A DNA stretch of 64,000 bases, from the NCBI GenBank assembly GCA_964427155.1, contig CAYRSC010000016.1, positions 1-64,000 on the forward strand. Direction: 5' to 3'. The translations under genes and the position numbers were made by a program. Positions 43,089 to 51,038 of the stretch are shown here, piece by piece. This DNA comes from Desulfothermus sp964427155. Lineage in GTDB: Bacteria; Desulfobacterota; Desulfovibrionia; Desulfovibrionales; Desulfothermaceae. Numbering within the stretch: position 1 is the first letter of the stretch; each line of letters begins with the position of its first letter. Below the pieces are notes generated by a model. The model saw nothing but the letters and a program-made list of their open reading frames with translations. It was not told the origin of the DNA and did no database searches.

Positions 43089-43547
43089 ATGGATAATAAG
43101 GTTGAGGTGAGGATCAAGTATCTAGATAGGGGTGTAGAGGATAGATTGCGCTATGCAACCCCCTCTTCAGTGGGGTTGGATCTTATTGCCCTCATCCCTG
43201 AGGGGAGGAGAGTTATTTTGCCTGGAGAAGAAAGCACCTTTTCCACGGGGATCGCCATTGAGATCGTGACCCCTGGGATTGCGGCATTTATATTTTCGCG
43301 AAGTGGTCTGGGAATAAAGGAGGGACTTGTGGTTACTCAGGGGGTTGGTGTAATAGACCCTGACTATAGGGGGGAAATAATGGTATCTCTCTATAATATC
43401 TCAGGGGAAGAGAGAGAGGTAATGGATGGAGACAGAATAGCCCAGATGGTATTTATGCCAGCATATCAGGCACTCCTCAAGGGCGTGGAGCAATTGTCCC
43501 CTACCAGAAGAGGGGGAGGGGGGTTTGGCCATACTGGGAGGAGATAG
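43089..43547 (+). CDS. dut: dUTP diphosphatase
   Basis: The 152-residue protein has motif 1 SSVGLDLIA, FSRSGLGIKEGLVV, GVGVIDPDYRGEIMVSLYN, MDGDRIAQMVF and motif 5 RRGGGGFGHTG. It hydrolyses dUTP to dUMP and pyrophosphate. ATG 43089 with AGGAG upstream is preferred over TTG 43080, which lies against the ribosome site. It is monocistronic. Confidence 0.92.
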   Translation: MDNKVEVRIKYLDRGVEDRLRYATPSSVGLDLIALIPEGRRVILPGEESTFSTGIAIEIVTPGIAAFIFSRSGLGIKEGLVVTQGVGVIDPDYRGEIMVSLYNISGEEREVMDGDRIAQMVFMPAYQALLKGVEQLSPTRRGGGGFGHTGRR

Positions 43548-43652
43548 ACCCTTGCCATTTTTTAGATGCGACATATTTTAAGAAAACATATCCAGTGTAT
43601 AGGGGAAGGAGGAGCCCTGTCCCTTAAAATCAGGTAAGGTTAGGGGGGTGAG

Positions 43653-45818
43653 ATGAGCCTTATTACAAGACCCCGATTCTCCATCCGGGCTATCCTGAAA
43701 TGGAGCTATGGCATTGGTGCCCTGTTTGTCCTTGTAATGTATGTGGCCTTTATTATGTTTAGCAGGGATGTACTGGAGGACACAGTTAGAGAGAACAGTA
43801 AGTTCTATTCCTATCTATTTGAAGATGTGCTGGACATGCAGTTAAATAGGGATATTGAATTGCTGGAGAGGGCCGCCAGGGAAAAGGCACTCCAGGATGC
43901 AGTGCAGAGGGGTAGCTGGGATGAGGTGGTTGGGCTCATAAGGAGGTATCTTGGGGAGAAGGACCTGGTGTTGGTGCGCATATGTGGACCAGATAATCAG
44001 GTCCGATCTGTGTTTTTTAAAAAGGGGATGAGGGGTATCCTCATTCCATCAGGGAGGCGGTGCTCTATCTTTGCCCACAAAGGGCATATCTTTGCGGCGA
44101 TAAAGGTTTCTCTCAAAGGGAGAGGAAGGTCCTATGGATATTTAGAGGCAGTATATAATTTCCCTCCCTCTTCCCTTGTGGAAAAGTTTTCCATACCCCA
44201 TGACCTGGCAGTGGTATTTGTCTTAAAGGGAAAAGGGGTGGAGTACAGTAAGTGGTTGGGGAATGCAGTCTCCCATGTCCTTGGATTTAATGGGGGGAAG
44301 TTAAGTCTCCGTTCTTCTCAAAAGGACCTGGAGAGTTTTTTTAGATTTGAATTTCCCCTCAATATAAAGGGTCAACCACTGAGGATAATTATACTCAAGA
44401 ATTCTTCCTTGATAAAAAAGGATTTTTATAAGTTTACACGTCTCCTCACCCTTGGATTTTTGCTCCTTATAATGGTTATGGCGTTTGTAGCCATGATAAT
44501 TCAACGTACGGTTATCAGACCGGTATTTAAGCTATCTGCCCTTTCACGGGCCATAAGCTCAGGAAAGGAGGTAAAATGGACAGAATATGATACCCTGCTC
44601 TCTTCCAGTGAGGAGTTGAATAGGCTATATTCTTCCTATAAAAATATGGTGCATTCCCTTTTGCGGGCAAAGGCAGAGGCGGAGAGGGCCAATAAGTTGA
44701 AAGACCTGTTTCTATCCTCTGTGAATCACGAACTGCGCACACCCCTAACCACTATTATTGGGATGATTGAACTGCTTCAAAAGAGCCAGGATGAATCAAA
44801 AAAACAACAATATCTACGCATCCTCAAGGATTCTTCCCAGAACCTGCTGGTTATTGTAAATGCCATATTGGACTTTTCCAAGATAACCTCAGATGAGCTG
44901 GAGATAAAGTGGGTTGAGGTAAATCTGCGTGAATTTCTTGAGGATATTGCAGAGGTATACAGGATATCTGCCCGCTCTAAAAATGTTAACTTTATGGTAA
45001 GTCTGGATGAAGAACTCCCTCATCTAGTAAAGACCGATCCGGTGAGATTGAGACAGGTACTCTATAACCTTTTGAATAACGCCTTTAAATTTACCCCCTC
45101 AGGGGAGGTAGAGCTTTTGGTCAAGGTGAAGGAGAGGGTGAAAGATGAGAAGGGAAAGGAGAGTTGCCGTATCCTCTTTAAGGTGCGGGATACAGGTGTT
45201 GGTATCCCACGGGACAAGCAGGCGAAGATATTCAGGCCCTTTGTCCAGGTGGAGGGGGATATCTCCCGTAAATTCGGTGGAATAGGACTGGGACTATCTA
45301 TCTCACAGAGAATAATAACTCTTATGGGGGGAAGGATTGAGGTCAAAAGCTGTGAGGGAAAGGGGAGTGAATTTTTCTTTGAGCTGAAGTTACCTGTGGT
45401 ACCCTCACTTCCCTCCCTGAGGCAAGAGGAAACACATGGGGATACCCCTTCCAAGGATTCCCCTATCTTGCTGGCAGAAGACGATAGAATAAATCAGGAG
45501 ATGTTAAAGGAAATGTTTGGGGCCATTGGTCTCTCCCGGGTGGATGTGGTGGACAGAGGAACCCTGGTCCTGAAAAGGGTTGAGGAATATTCCTATGACA
45601 TTATCTTTATGGACCTGCAGATGCCAGAGATGGATGGCCTCACCACCACTCGTAAACTCCGGGAGATGGGGATAACCACCCCAATTATTGCACTCACGGG
45701 GATGGCCTTTCAGGATTTTCATGAGAAGTGTATTGAGGCAGGAATGAATGACTTTCTCTCAAAGCCCTTTACTCTTGAGGGCCTTAAAAAGATACTTAAA
45801 AAATTCGGAATATTATAG
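43653..45818 (+). CDS. Membrane hybrid histidine kinase with receiver
   Basis: The 721-residue protein has TM1 (about 14-33), a roughly 220-residue extracytoplasmic sensor with no family I recognise, and TM2 (about 262-285). A HAMP-like linker, HisKA (FLSSVNHELRTPLTTIIGMI), HATPase_c (FGGIGLGLSISQRI) and a C-terminal receiver (ILLAEDDRINQEM; IIFMDLQMPEMDG) follow. There is no regulator or Hpt gene adjacent, so it must signal through a distant partner. Its end overlaps flgM on the other strand by 6 bp. Confidence 0.9.
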   Translation: MSLITRPRFSIRAILKWSYGIGALFVLVMYVAFIMFSRDVLEDTVRENSKFYSYLFEDVLDMQLNRDIELLERAAREKALQDAVQRGSWDEVVGLIRRYLGEKDLVLVRICGPDNQVRSVFFKKGMRGILIPSGRRCSIFAHKGHIFAAIKVSLKGRGRSYGYLEAVYNFPPSSLVEKFSIPHDLAVVFVLKGKGVEYSKWLGNAVSHVLGFNGGKLSLRSSQKDLESFFRFEFPLNIKGQPLRIIILKNSSLIKKDFYKFTRLLTLGFLLLIMVMAFVAMIIQRTVIRPVFKLSALSRAISSGKEVKWTEYDTLLSSSEELNRLYSSYKNMVHSLLRAKAEAERANKLKDLFLSSVNHELRTPLTTIIGMIELLQKSQDESKKQQYLRILKDSSQNLLVIVNAILDFSKITSDELEIKWVEVNLREFLEDIAEVYRISARSKNVNFMVSLDEELPHLVKTDPVRLRQVLYNLLNNAFKFTPSGEVELLVKVKERVKDEKGKESCRILFKVRDTGVGIPRDKQAKIFRPFVQVEGDISRKFGGIGLGLSISQRIITLMGGRIEVKSCEGKGSEFFFELKLPVVPSLPSLRQEETHGDTPSKDSPILLAEDDRINQEMLKEMFGAIGLSRVDVVDRGTLVLKRVEEYSYDIIFMDLQMPEMDGLTTTRKLREMGITTPIIALTGMAFQDFHEKCIEAGMNDFLSKPFTLEGLKKILKKFGIL

Positions 45819-46112
45819 AAAAAGGTCTATCTCATTCTCCATCATTTTGGATGCTATTTTTTCTGCGTTGGGGAGATAGGTCCCCTCCTGGATCTGGGCC
45901 TTCAATTGTTCCACCTTTTCCTTCCTCACTTCTGAAGCCTCTTTGGCCTTTCCTATTATTCCGCTTAAAAGTTTTGCCCTGGAAGATAGTACCACCTTGT
46001 CTTCTCCAGGGCTGGTGGCCTTTTCCTCTGAACGGACCTCATCCTTTTTTTCATCCTGTATCTTGGTGCGATTATATATGTGTAACTGGTCTAATACCCC
46101 TTTTATTTCCAT
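45813..46112 (-). CDS. flgM: Anti-sigma-28 factor FlgM
   Basis: The 99-residue protein has an unstructured N-terminus and the FlgM core VLSSRAKLLSG, then VRKEKVEQLKAQIQEGTYLP and ASKMMENEIDL. It holds FliA inactive until the flagellar hook is complete. It is second in an operon behind the sigma-28 promoter at 46577-46603, so its own synthesis responds to FliA. Confidence 0.9.
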   Translation of the reverse strand: MEIKGVLDQLHIYNRTKIQDEKKDEVRSEEKATSPGEDKVVLSSRAKLLSGIIGKAKEASEVRKEKVEQLKAQIQEGTYLPNAEKIASKMMENEIDLFL

Positions 46113-46140
46113 GGTATTTCCTCCTCCCCCGTAGTGGGGA

Positions 46141-46545
46141 TTATGAGATGATCTTTCTCAGCTTTTCTTCTGTTAGGCTCCGCAGGGTCTGTAGGACCTC
46201 CTCCTGCTCCTCTTTTGCTAGCCTACTTTTATCTTCTCTTCGGACGATTATAGACTTTTCTTTAGGGTCAAACTCAAAGAAAAGCCTTTGTCCCAACTTT
46301 TCTTCTAGACTCTCTTTAATCTCAAGGGCAATACCCGTTGGCTCCTTAGAGACCATTAGATTGTTTATTATCTCCCGGGAGAGCTTGTGGATGAGTTCCT
46401 TTCGTCTTCCCTCTTGCGATAGAGTGACCCTGTCTTCTGGAGGTTGAAGGAGCCGCATGGCCTTTTTAAATACCACTGCCCTCTTTGTCCTGGAAAGCTG
46501 GTCATGATATTTTTGGATCACACTCAATATCTTGGCAGAGGTCAC
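46141..46545 (-). CDS. FlgM-associated protein (DVU0524-like)
   Basis: The 134-residue protein reads KILSVIQKYHDQLSRTKRAV and later VTLSQEGRRKELIHKLSREI. It resembles the DVU0524-type proteins encoded beside FlgM in Desulfovibrio and relatives. Function unknown, presumably flagellar. It lies 28 bp upstream of flgM and directly behind the sigma-28 promoter. Confidence 0.65.
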   Translation of the reverse strand: MTSAKILSVIQKYHDQLSRTKRAVVFKKAMRLLQPPEDRVTLSQEGRRKELIHKLSREIINNLMVSKEPTGIALEIKESLEEKLGQRLFFEFDPKEKSIIVRREDKSRLAKEEQEEVLQTLRSLTEEKLRKIIS

Positions 46546-46576
46546 ATTCTACTCCTTTTAATCCTTCTCTATCTTC

Positions 46577-46603
46577 CTATCGGCAGAGGGGAGAAAAACT
46601 TTA
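46577..46603 (-). promoter_or_regulatory. Sigma-28 (FliA) promoter for the flgM operon
   Basis: The minus strand reads TAAAGTTT (46603-46596), 11 bp, then GCCGATAG (46584-46577). The FliA consensus is TAAAGTTT-N11-GCCGATAA, so only the last base differs. It lies about 32 bp before the first gene of the flgM operon. This is strong sequence evidence for class-3 flagellar control and FlgM feedback. Confidence 0.85.
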
Positions 46604-46781
46604 GGGTCGTTTTTGAATTTTTTTAGTTTTTTTGCCCTTTAAAGTCAAACAGGAGATGTGAATATACAAAGAGATTGCAATATGGATAAAAATTAATTAC
46701 AAGGAGCCTTATGAATTTTCCCCAAAGGGGAGTGGGAAGGGTTATGTCTAATTATTTTACTCTGTTAAGGGGAGAATAAAA

Positions 46782-47201
46782 GTGGGACAGACAATAAGAT
46801 TTGGGGTCTCTCTGGATTCTGATCTCTTGGAAAAGTTTGATCGCCTTTGTGAGGAGAGGTGTTATCAAACCCGTTCAGAGGCCATAAGGGATCTTATCAG
46901 AAAGGAATTGGTCCATAAAGAATGGGAGGATGAGGACAGGGAGGTTACAGGTACCCTTACCCTTATTTATGATCATCATGTAAGTGACCTTTCTCAGAAG
47001 ATGACCGAGATTCAGCATAAGGCCCTGGAGGTAATAATAACATCCCTCCACATTCACATAGACCACCACAATTGTATGGAGGTCTTGATACTTCGGGGAC
47101 CTGTAAAAAAGATAAAAGAGGTTTCTCAGAGGCTTCAGTCTACCAGGGGAGTAAAGTATGGGAGTTTGAATCTATCAACCACTGGTAAGGATTTGGTATA
47201 A
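46782..47201 (+). CDS. nikR: Nickel-responsive regulator NikR
   Basis: The 139-residue protein has an N-terminal ribbon-helix-helix (TIRFGVSLDSDLLEKFD; TRSEAIRDLIRKEL) and a C-terminal ACT-like metal domain. The four nickel ligands His79, His90, His92 and Cys98 have exactly the spacing of E. coli His76, His87, His89 and Cys95. It starts at GTG after AAGGGGAG. Its stop shares a base with the folE2 start (TAATG). Confidence 0.92.
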   Translation: MGQTIRFGVSLDSDLLEKFDRLCEERCYQTRSEAIRDLIRKELVHKEWEDEDREVTGTLTLIYDHHVSDLSQKMTEIQHKALEVIITSLHIHIDHHNCMEVLILRGPVKKIKEVSQRLQSTRGVKYGSLNLSTTGKDLV

Positions 47202-47983
47202 TGGAAGATATTCAGAACAGTCCTTCTTCTGTGCCCCTTCCCATAGATAGGGTTGGGGTAAAGGGATTCAGGTATCCTTTGGTGGTGAAAAAGAAAAATA
47301 ATGGGGTTCAGCACACTGTGGCCCAGATGAACTTATATGTGGATCTGCCCTGTGAATTTAAGGGGACCCACATGAGCAGATTTGTGGAGGCCCTGAAAGA
47401 CTGGACCGGTGTGCTGGATTATCACAATTTCAAAGAGCTATTAAAGGATATTCAAGAGAGACTAAAGGCACGTCGTTCCCACCTATCCATCGCCTTTCCC
47501 TTTTTTCTGGAGCATATGGCCCCAAAGAGTGGGATTAGTGCCCTTATGGACTATGAGTGTGTGTTTTCAGGAGAATTAGAGGGGCGTACCCTTAAGATGT
47601 TTCTGGAGGTAAATGTCCCTGTTATGACAGTGTGCCCCTGTTCCCTGGCTATTAGTGATTTTGGTGCCCATAGCCAGAGGGCCATGATAAAGATACTTAC
47701 CCGCTTTGATGGACTGTTGTGGCTGGAGGACCTTATTGAAATAGCTACTCAATCTTCATCCTCTCCAGTATATGCCCTTTTAAAGAGGGTGGATGAAAAA
47801 TTTGTCACAGAAAGTGCCTTCTCCAACCCAATGTTTGTGGAGGATGTGGTAAGGAATGTGGCAGAGAGACTCAGACATCATCCCCTTATCCACTGGTTTA
47901 TGGTGGAGGTGGAGAGTTATGAGTCCATCCATAATCATAGTGCATATGCCTGTATTGAGATGGATCTCTCTTCCTCTGGTTGA
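47201..47983 (+). CDS. folE2: GTP cyclohydrolase FolE2 (type IB)
   Basis: The 260-residue protein contains AFPFFLEHMAPKSGISALMD, TVCPCSLAISDFGAHSQRA (metal-binding Cys147 and His157) and MVEVESYESIHNHSAYA. It makes dihydroneopterin triphosphate, the first step of folate and queuosine synthesis, and tolerates metals other than zinc. It is translationally coupled to nikR, an unusual neighbour. Confidence 0.93.
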   Translation: MEDIQNSPSSVPLPIDRVGVKGFRYPLVVKKKNNGVQHTVAQMNLYVDLPCEFKGTHMSRFVEALKDWTGVLDYHNFKELLKDIQERLKARRSHLSIAFPFFLEHMAPKSGISALMDYECVFSGELEGRTLKMFLEVNVPVMTVCPCSLAISDFGAHSQRAMIKILTRFDGLLWLEDLIEIATQSSSSPVYALLKRVDEKFVTESAFSNPMFVEDVVRNVAERLRHHPLIHWFMVEVESYESIHNHSAYACIEMDLSSSG

Positions 47984-48048
47984 CAGGAGGGGCCTTAGGG
48001 AGTATATTTAGATATAGAGTTTCTCCGTCAAATTAAGGAGGGTTGGTT

Positions 48049-48441
48049 ATGGCCATTATGGGTATAAACGCCAGTGTAAGTGCCTTAAATGCCTATGGTT
48101 TAAGGCAGGATGTGGCCGCAAACAATGTGGCCAATGTAAATACCAATGGGTTTGTCCCCTCCCGTGTGGATATGGAAGAGGCCCCCAATAAAAATGGTGT
48201 GAGGGTGGAGCAGGTTAAAAAGGAAGGGGATCAGGTCACCCTTACCCAGCGACTGAAAGAAAATCCAGCAGAGGAAAAGAGAGAGACAGGGGCACAGGAG
48301 GCAAAAGAGACTCCAAGCAGGACCGATCTCGCTACAGAGTTCGTTTCCATGGTGGAGAACAAAAATGCCTATAACGCCAATGCCCAGGCAGTAAAGACAG
48401 AGGCAAAGATGGCGGGAGAGGTGCTCAATACCATTGCCTGA
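48049..48441 (+). CDS. Short FlgC/rod-family flagellar protein
   Basis: The 130-residue protein has the rod N-terminus INASVSALNAYGLRQDVAAN and NVANVNTNGFVPSRVDMEEA, then a Lys/Glu-rich middle, and the rod C-terminus LATEFVSMVENKNAYNANAQ. It is close to FlgC but shortened and isolated from a flgBC cluster. AAGGAGG lies 7 bp before ATG 48049, so the TTG at 48043 is rejected. Confidence 0.8.
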   Translation: MAIMGINASVSALNAYGLRQDVAANNVANVNTNGFVPSRVDMEEAPNKNGVRVEQVKKEGDQVTLTQRLKENPAEEKRETGAQEAKETPSRTDLATEFVSMVENKNAYNANAQAVKTEAKMAGEVLNTIA

Positions 48442-48470
48442 TGTTTTTTAAGGAGCCAAGGATATAATTT

Positions 48471-49142
48471 TTAAGGATATCCAGGTAGATATTGAGAGAT
48501 CATTTCCACGATGAGACGGGCTGTTATTCCCCATATAACAGCGAGAGGGGTTTGATATACAAAGACATCGTATGAAATAGAGGGCCATGGGTCCTCATAG
48601 CGAGGGGGGAGTCCCAGATCCGCCACAGGGAGGGTGTGGATGCGCTCTCCCTTTTCATTTATATAGTAGGGTTTCATTTCCACATGTACCTGGTAACATT
48701 GGGGTGGATTTTTTTCAAACCAGGATACAGGGAGGGTAAATAATTCTTCCACCTCGTTTTTATCAGGTTTAAGCTCTGATGACTTTTTCCCTTCTATTTC
48801 TCCCAGAAATGTTTCTATCACCATTCCCCGGGGAGACACAAAGGTGTCCAACCTCCCTATTACATTAATCTCAGAGGGAGATATACCTATTTCTTCCTCT
48901 GTCTCCCGAAGGGCCGCCATGAGACACGAGACGTCTTTGTCTGGATCAAATTCTCCCCCAGGAAAGCTTATTTCTCCCCCTTGTCTGATGTGAGGGGGTC
49001 TTTTTTCAAACAAAAAATAGTACTCCTCTCCCTCTCTCAAAAGGGGAATAAGTACTGCCGCGTTAAAGAGCTTATTGCGTCCCATTATGTCAGGGTAGCG
49101 GGGAAGGGCCCTTTTTAATCTTTCAATATCCCTTATGTCCAT
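48471..49142 (-). CDS. Nudix hydrolase, probable CoA pyrophosphatase
   Basis: The 223-residue protein has the Nudix box from GGEFDPDKDVSCLMAALRE to TEEEIG, preceded by FEKRPPHIRQGGEISFPGG. The arrangement matches NudL-like CoA diphosphatases. It lies 29 bp downstream of panB on the same strand, in keeping with CoA metabolism. Substrate is inferred. Confidence 0.82.
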   Translation of the reverse strand: MDIRDIERLKRALPRYPDIMGRNKLFNAAVLIPLLREGEEYYFLFEKRPPHIRQGGEISFPGGEFDPDKDVSCLMAALRETEEEIGISPSEINVIGRLDTFVSPRGMVIETFLGEIEGKKSSELKPDKNEVEELFTLPVSWFEKNPPQCYQVHVEMKPYYINEKGERIHTLPVADLGLPPRYEDPWPSISYDVFVYQTPLAVIWGITARLIVEMISQYLPGYP

Positions 49143-49171
49143 GGCACCTGCTCAATTGTTGGATGAGGATA

Positions 49172-50005
49172 TTATCTCACCACCTTTTCCAGTTCTTCTT
49201 CTTTTATCTTAAATGTATGTTCTTTGGAGGGAAAGCTCCCCTCTTCCACCTCTTTCTTAAACTCTGTGATTGCCCTTTCTATTTCTCTAGAGATATTAGT
49301 ATATTGTTTTACAAATTTGGGAACAAACCTGTCAAATAGACCTACCAGGTCATGGAATACCAGCACCTGCCCATCACATTTAGGACCTGCTCCTATCCCA
49401 ATAGTGGGAACAGGTACCTTTTCCGTTATCATTCCCGCTATTTCTGCAGGAATTGCCTCTAAGACAATACTAAAACATCCTGCGTCAGCCAGGGCAAGGG
49501 CATCATCAATAATCCTCTGGGCTGCATCAGCGGTCTTTCCCTGTACCTTGAAACCACCTAACTGGGCTGCACTCTGGGGGGTTAGACCCAGATGTCCCTG
49601 CACAGGTATGCCTGCAGATACGATGGCCTTTATCTGAGGCAATACCTGGGCCCCTCCCTCTAATTTTACTGCCTTAACCCCTGCCTCCTTCATGAGCCTC
49701 CCTGCGTTTTCAACGGCCTGTTCAGGACTTATCTGATAGGACATAAAGGGCATATCTCCAATCACCACCGCCCTTTTTACCGCCCTTGTCACTGCCTGGC
49801 AGTGATATATCATCTCATTCATGGTCACTGGCAGGGTGTCTTTTAGACCAAGTACCACCATGGCCAGAGAATCTCCCACCAGGATCATGTCTATTCCACA
49901 CCTATCTACCAAAAGGGCGGTGGGATAGTCGTAGGCCGTTAGCATGGTTAGCCTTCTCTTGCCCTTTGCCCCTATTATCTCAGGTATCTCCAGTGGCTTT
50001 TCCAT
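49172..50005 (-). CDS. panB: 3-methyl-2-oxobutanoate hydroxymethyltransferase
   Basis: The 277-residue TIM-barrel enzyme has LTAYDYPTALLVDR, ILVGDSLAMVVLG (metal site), GHLGLTPQSAAQLGGFKVQG and PTIGIGAGPKCDGQVLVFHD. It makes ketopantoate from ketoisovalerate and methylene-THF. It follows panE by 65 bp. Confidence 0.95.
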   Translation of the reverse strand: MEKPLEIPEIIGAKGKRRLTMLTAYDYPTALLVDRCGIDMILVGDSLAMVVLGLKDTLPVTMNEMIYHCQAVTRAVKRAVVIGDMPFMSYQISPEQAVENAGRLMKEAGVKAVKLEGGAQVLPQIKAIVSAGIPVQGHLGLTPQSAAQLGGFKVQGKTADAAQRIIDDALALADAGCFSIVLEAIPAEIAGMITEKVPVPTIGIGAGPKCDGQVLVFHDLVGLFDRFVPKFVKQYTNISREIERAITEFKKEVEEGSFPSKEHTFKIKEEELEKVVR

Positions 50006-50070
50006 GTCTTTCTCCTTGTTTGTGAAATGATTGACCTCTTTATTTACCCTTATGCGTTCCTTCCCTGTAG

Positions 50071-51012
50071 TTATTTGTTAGACTTAGCATCCCTGGCCTT
50101 TTCTTCTAGGGCCTTTATGAGATGGGTCAATGTCCAGTTTATGGGGGTCTCTATTCCCAGCTCCTCTCCCTTTCGGACTATTGCCCCATTTATGGCATCA
50201 ATCTCAGTGGGATGTTGATTTATTATATCCTGTCGCATGGAGGATATATTTCTTCCTGTCTTGAGACTCACTTCTTCCACCACTGAGAATATATCCTCTT
50301 GCTGAAGGGGAATCCCTTCTTTCTCACAAATCCTGCAACCCTCTTCAACTGCCCTTTTTGCCACCTCCCTTGCCCATGGATTTTTTGAGATCCCTTCATT
50401 TGGGATACCAAGGAGTGCAGTTATTGCATTTATCCCTATGTTTATAAGAAGTTTTCTCCATATGAGTGCGTGTATATTAGAGGTTGCCTCACATAAGAGG
50501 GAAGACTCATTAAATATCCGTACCACCTCTTTTACCCTGTGAGAGGGCTTGCCGTCTATTTCTCCAATATAGGTGGGACCATTTCCCCCGTGGCGAACCA
50601 CCCCTCCTTTTATTAGGGTGGCACCCTGGGCTGTAACTCCTGCCATGACCTGTCCAGATGGGATAATCCTGACCATTGTCTCAATATTGCCCAGTCCATT
50701 TTGCAAGGTCAAGAAGATGGTGGAGGGGGAAGATATATCTCTTACCGACCTTATCCCATTTTCCAGAGAATATGTCTTGAGGGTAATGAGGATCAGTTCA
50801 GGGACAAAGGGTATCTGGTGGGGAGATAGGGCAGTTTCTATCTCCTTATAATGAGAAGTCCCCCCGTCCAGCTCTTCTATTATCAGCCCCCTGGACCTAA
50901 TGGCGTTGATGTGTTCTTTATCCAGGGAGAACAGACATACCCGATTTTTTTGCGAGAGCCTTGCTCCCAGCAGGCTCCCAAGAGAGCCTGCGCCCAATAT
51001 CAAGATATCCAT
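50071..51012 (-). CDS. panE: 2-dehydropantoate 2-reductase
   Basis: The 313-residue enzyme has ILGAGSLGSLLGARLS (NADPH loop), LTLQNGLGNIE, WRKLLINIGINAITALLGIP with the catalytic Lys, and IDAINGAIVRKGEELGIETP. It reduces ketopantoate to pantoate. It is 26 bp after the pabB-pabC fusion gene. Confidence 0.94.
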   Translation of the reverse strand: MDILILGAGSLGSLLGARLSQKNRVCLFSLDKEHINAIRSRGLIIEELDGGTSHYKEIETALSPHQIPFVPELILITLKTYSLENGIRSVRDISSPSTIFLTLQNGLGNIETMVRIIPSGQVMAGVTAQGATLIKGGVVRHGGNGPTYIGEIDGKPSHRVKEVVRIFNESSLLCEATSNIHALIWRKLLINIGINAITALLGIPNEGISKNPWAREVAKRAVEEGCRICEKEGIPLQQEDIFSVVEEVSLKTGRNISSMRQDIINQHPTEIDAINGAIVRKGEELGIETPINWTLTHLIKALEEKARDAKSNK

Positions 51013-51038
51013 TTGCTCTCTCCCCTATTTGAAATCCC

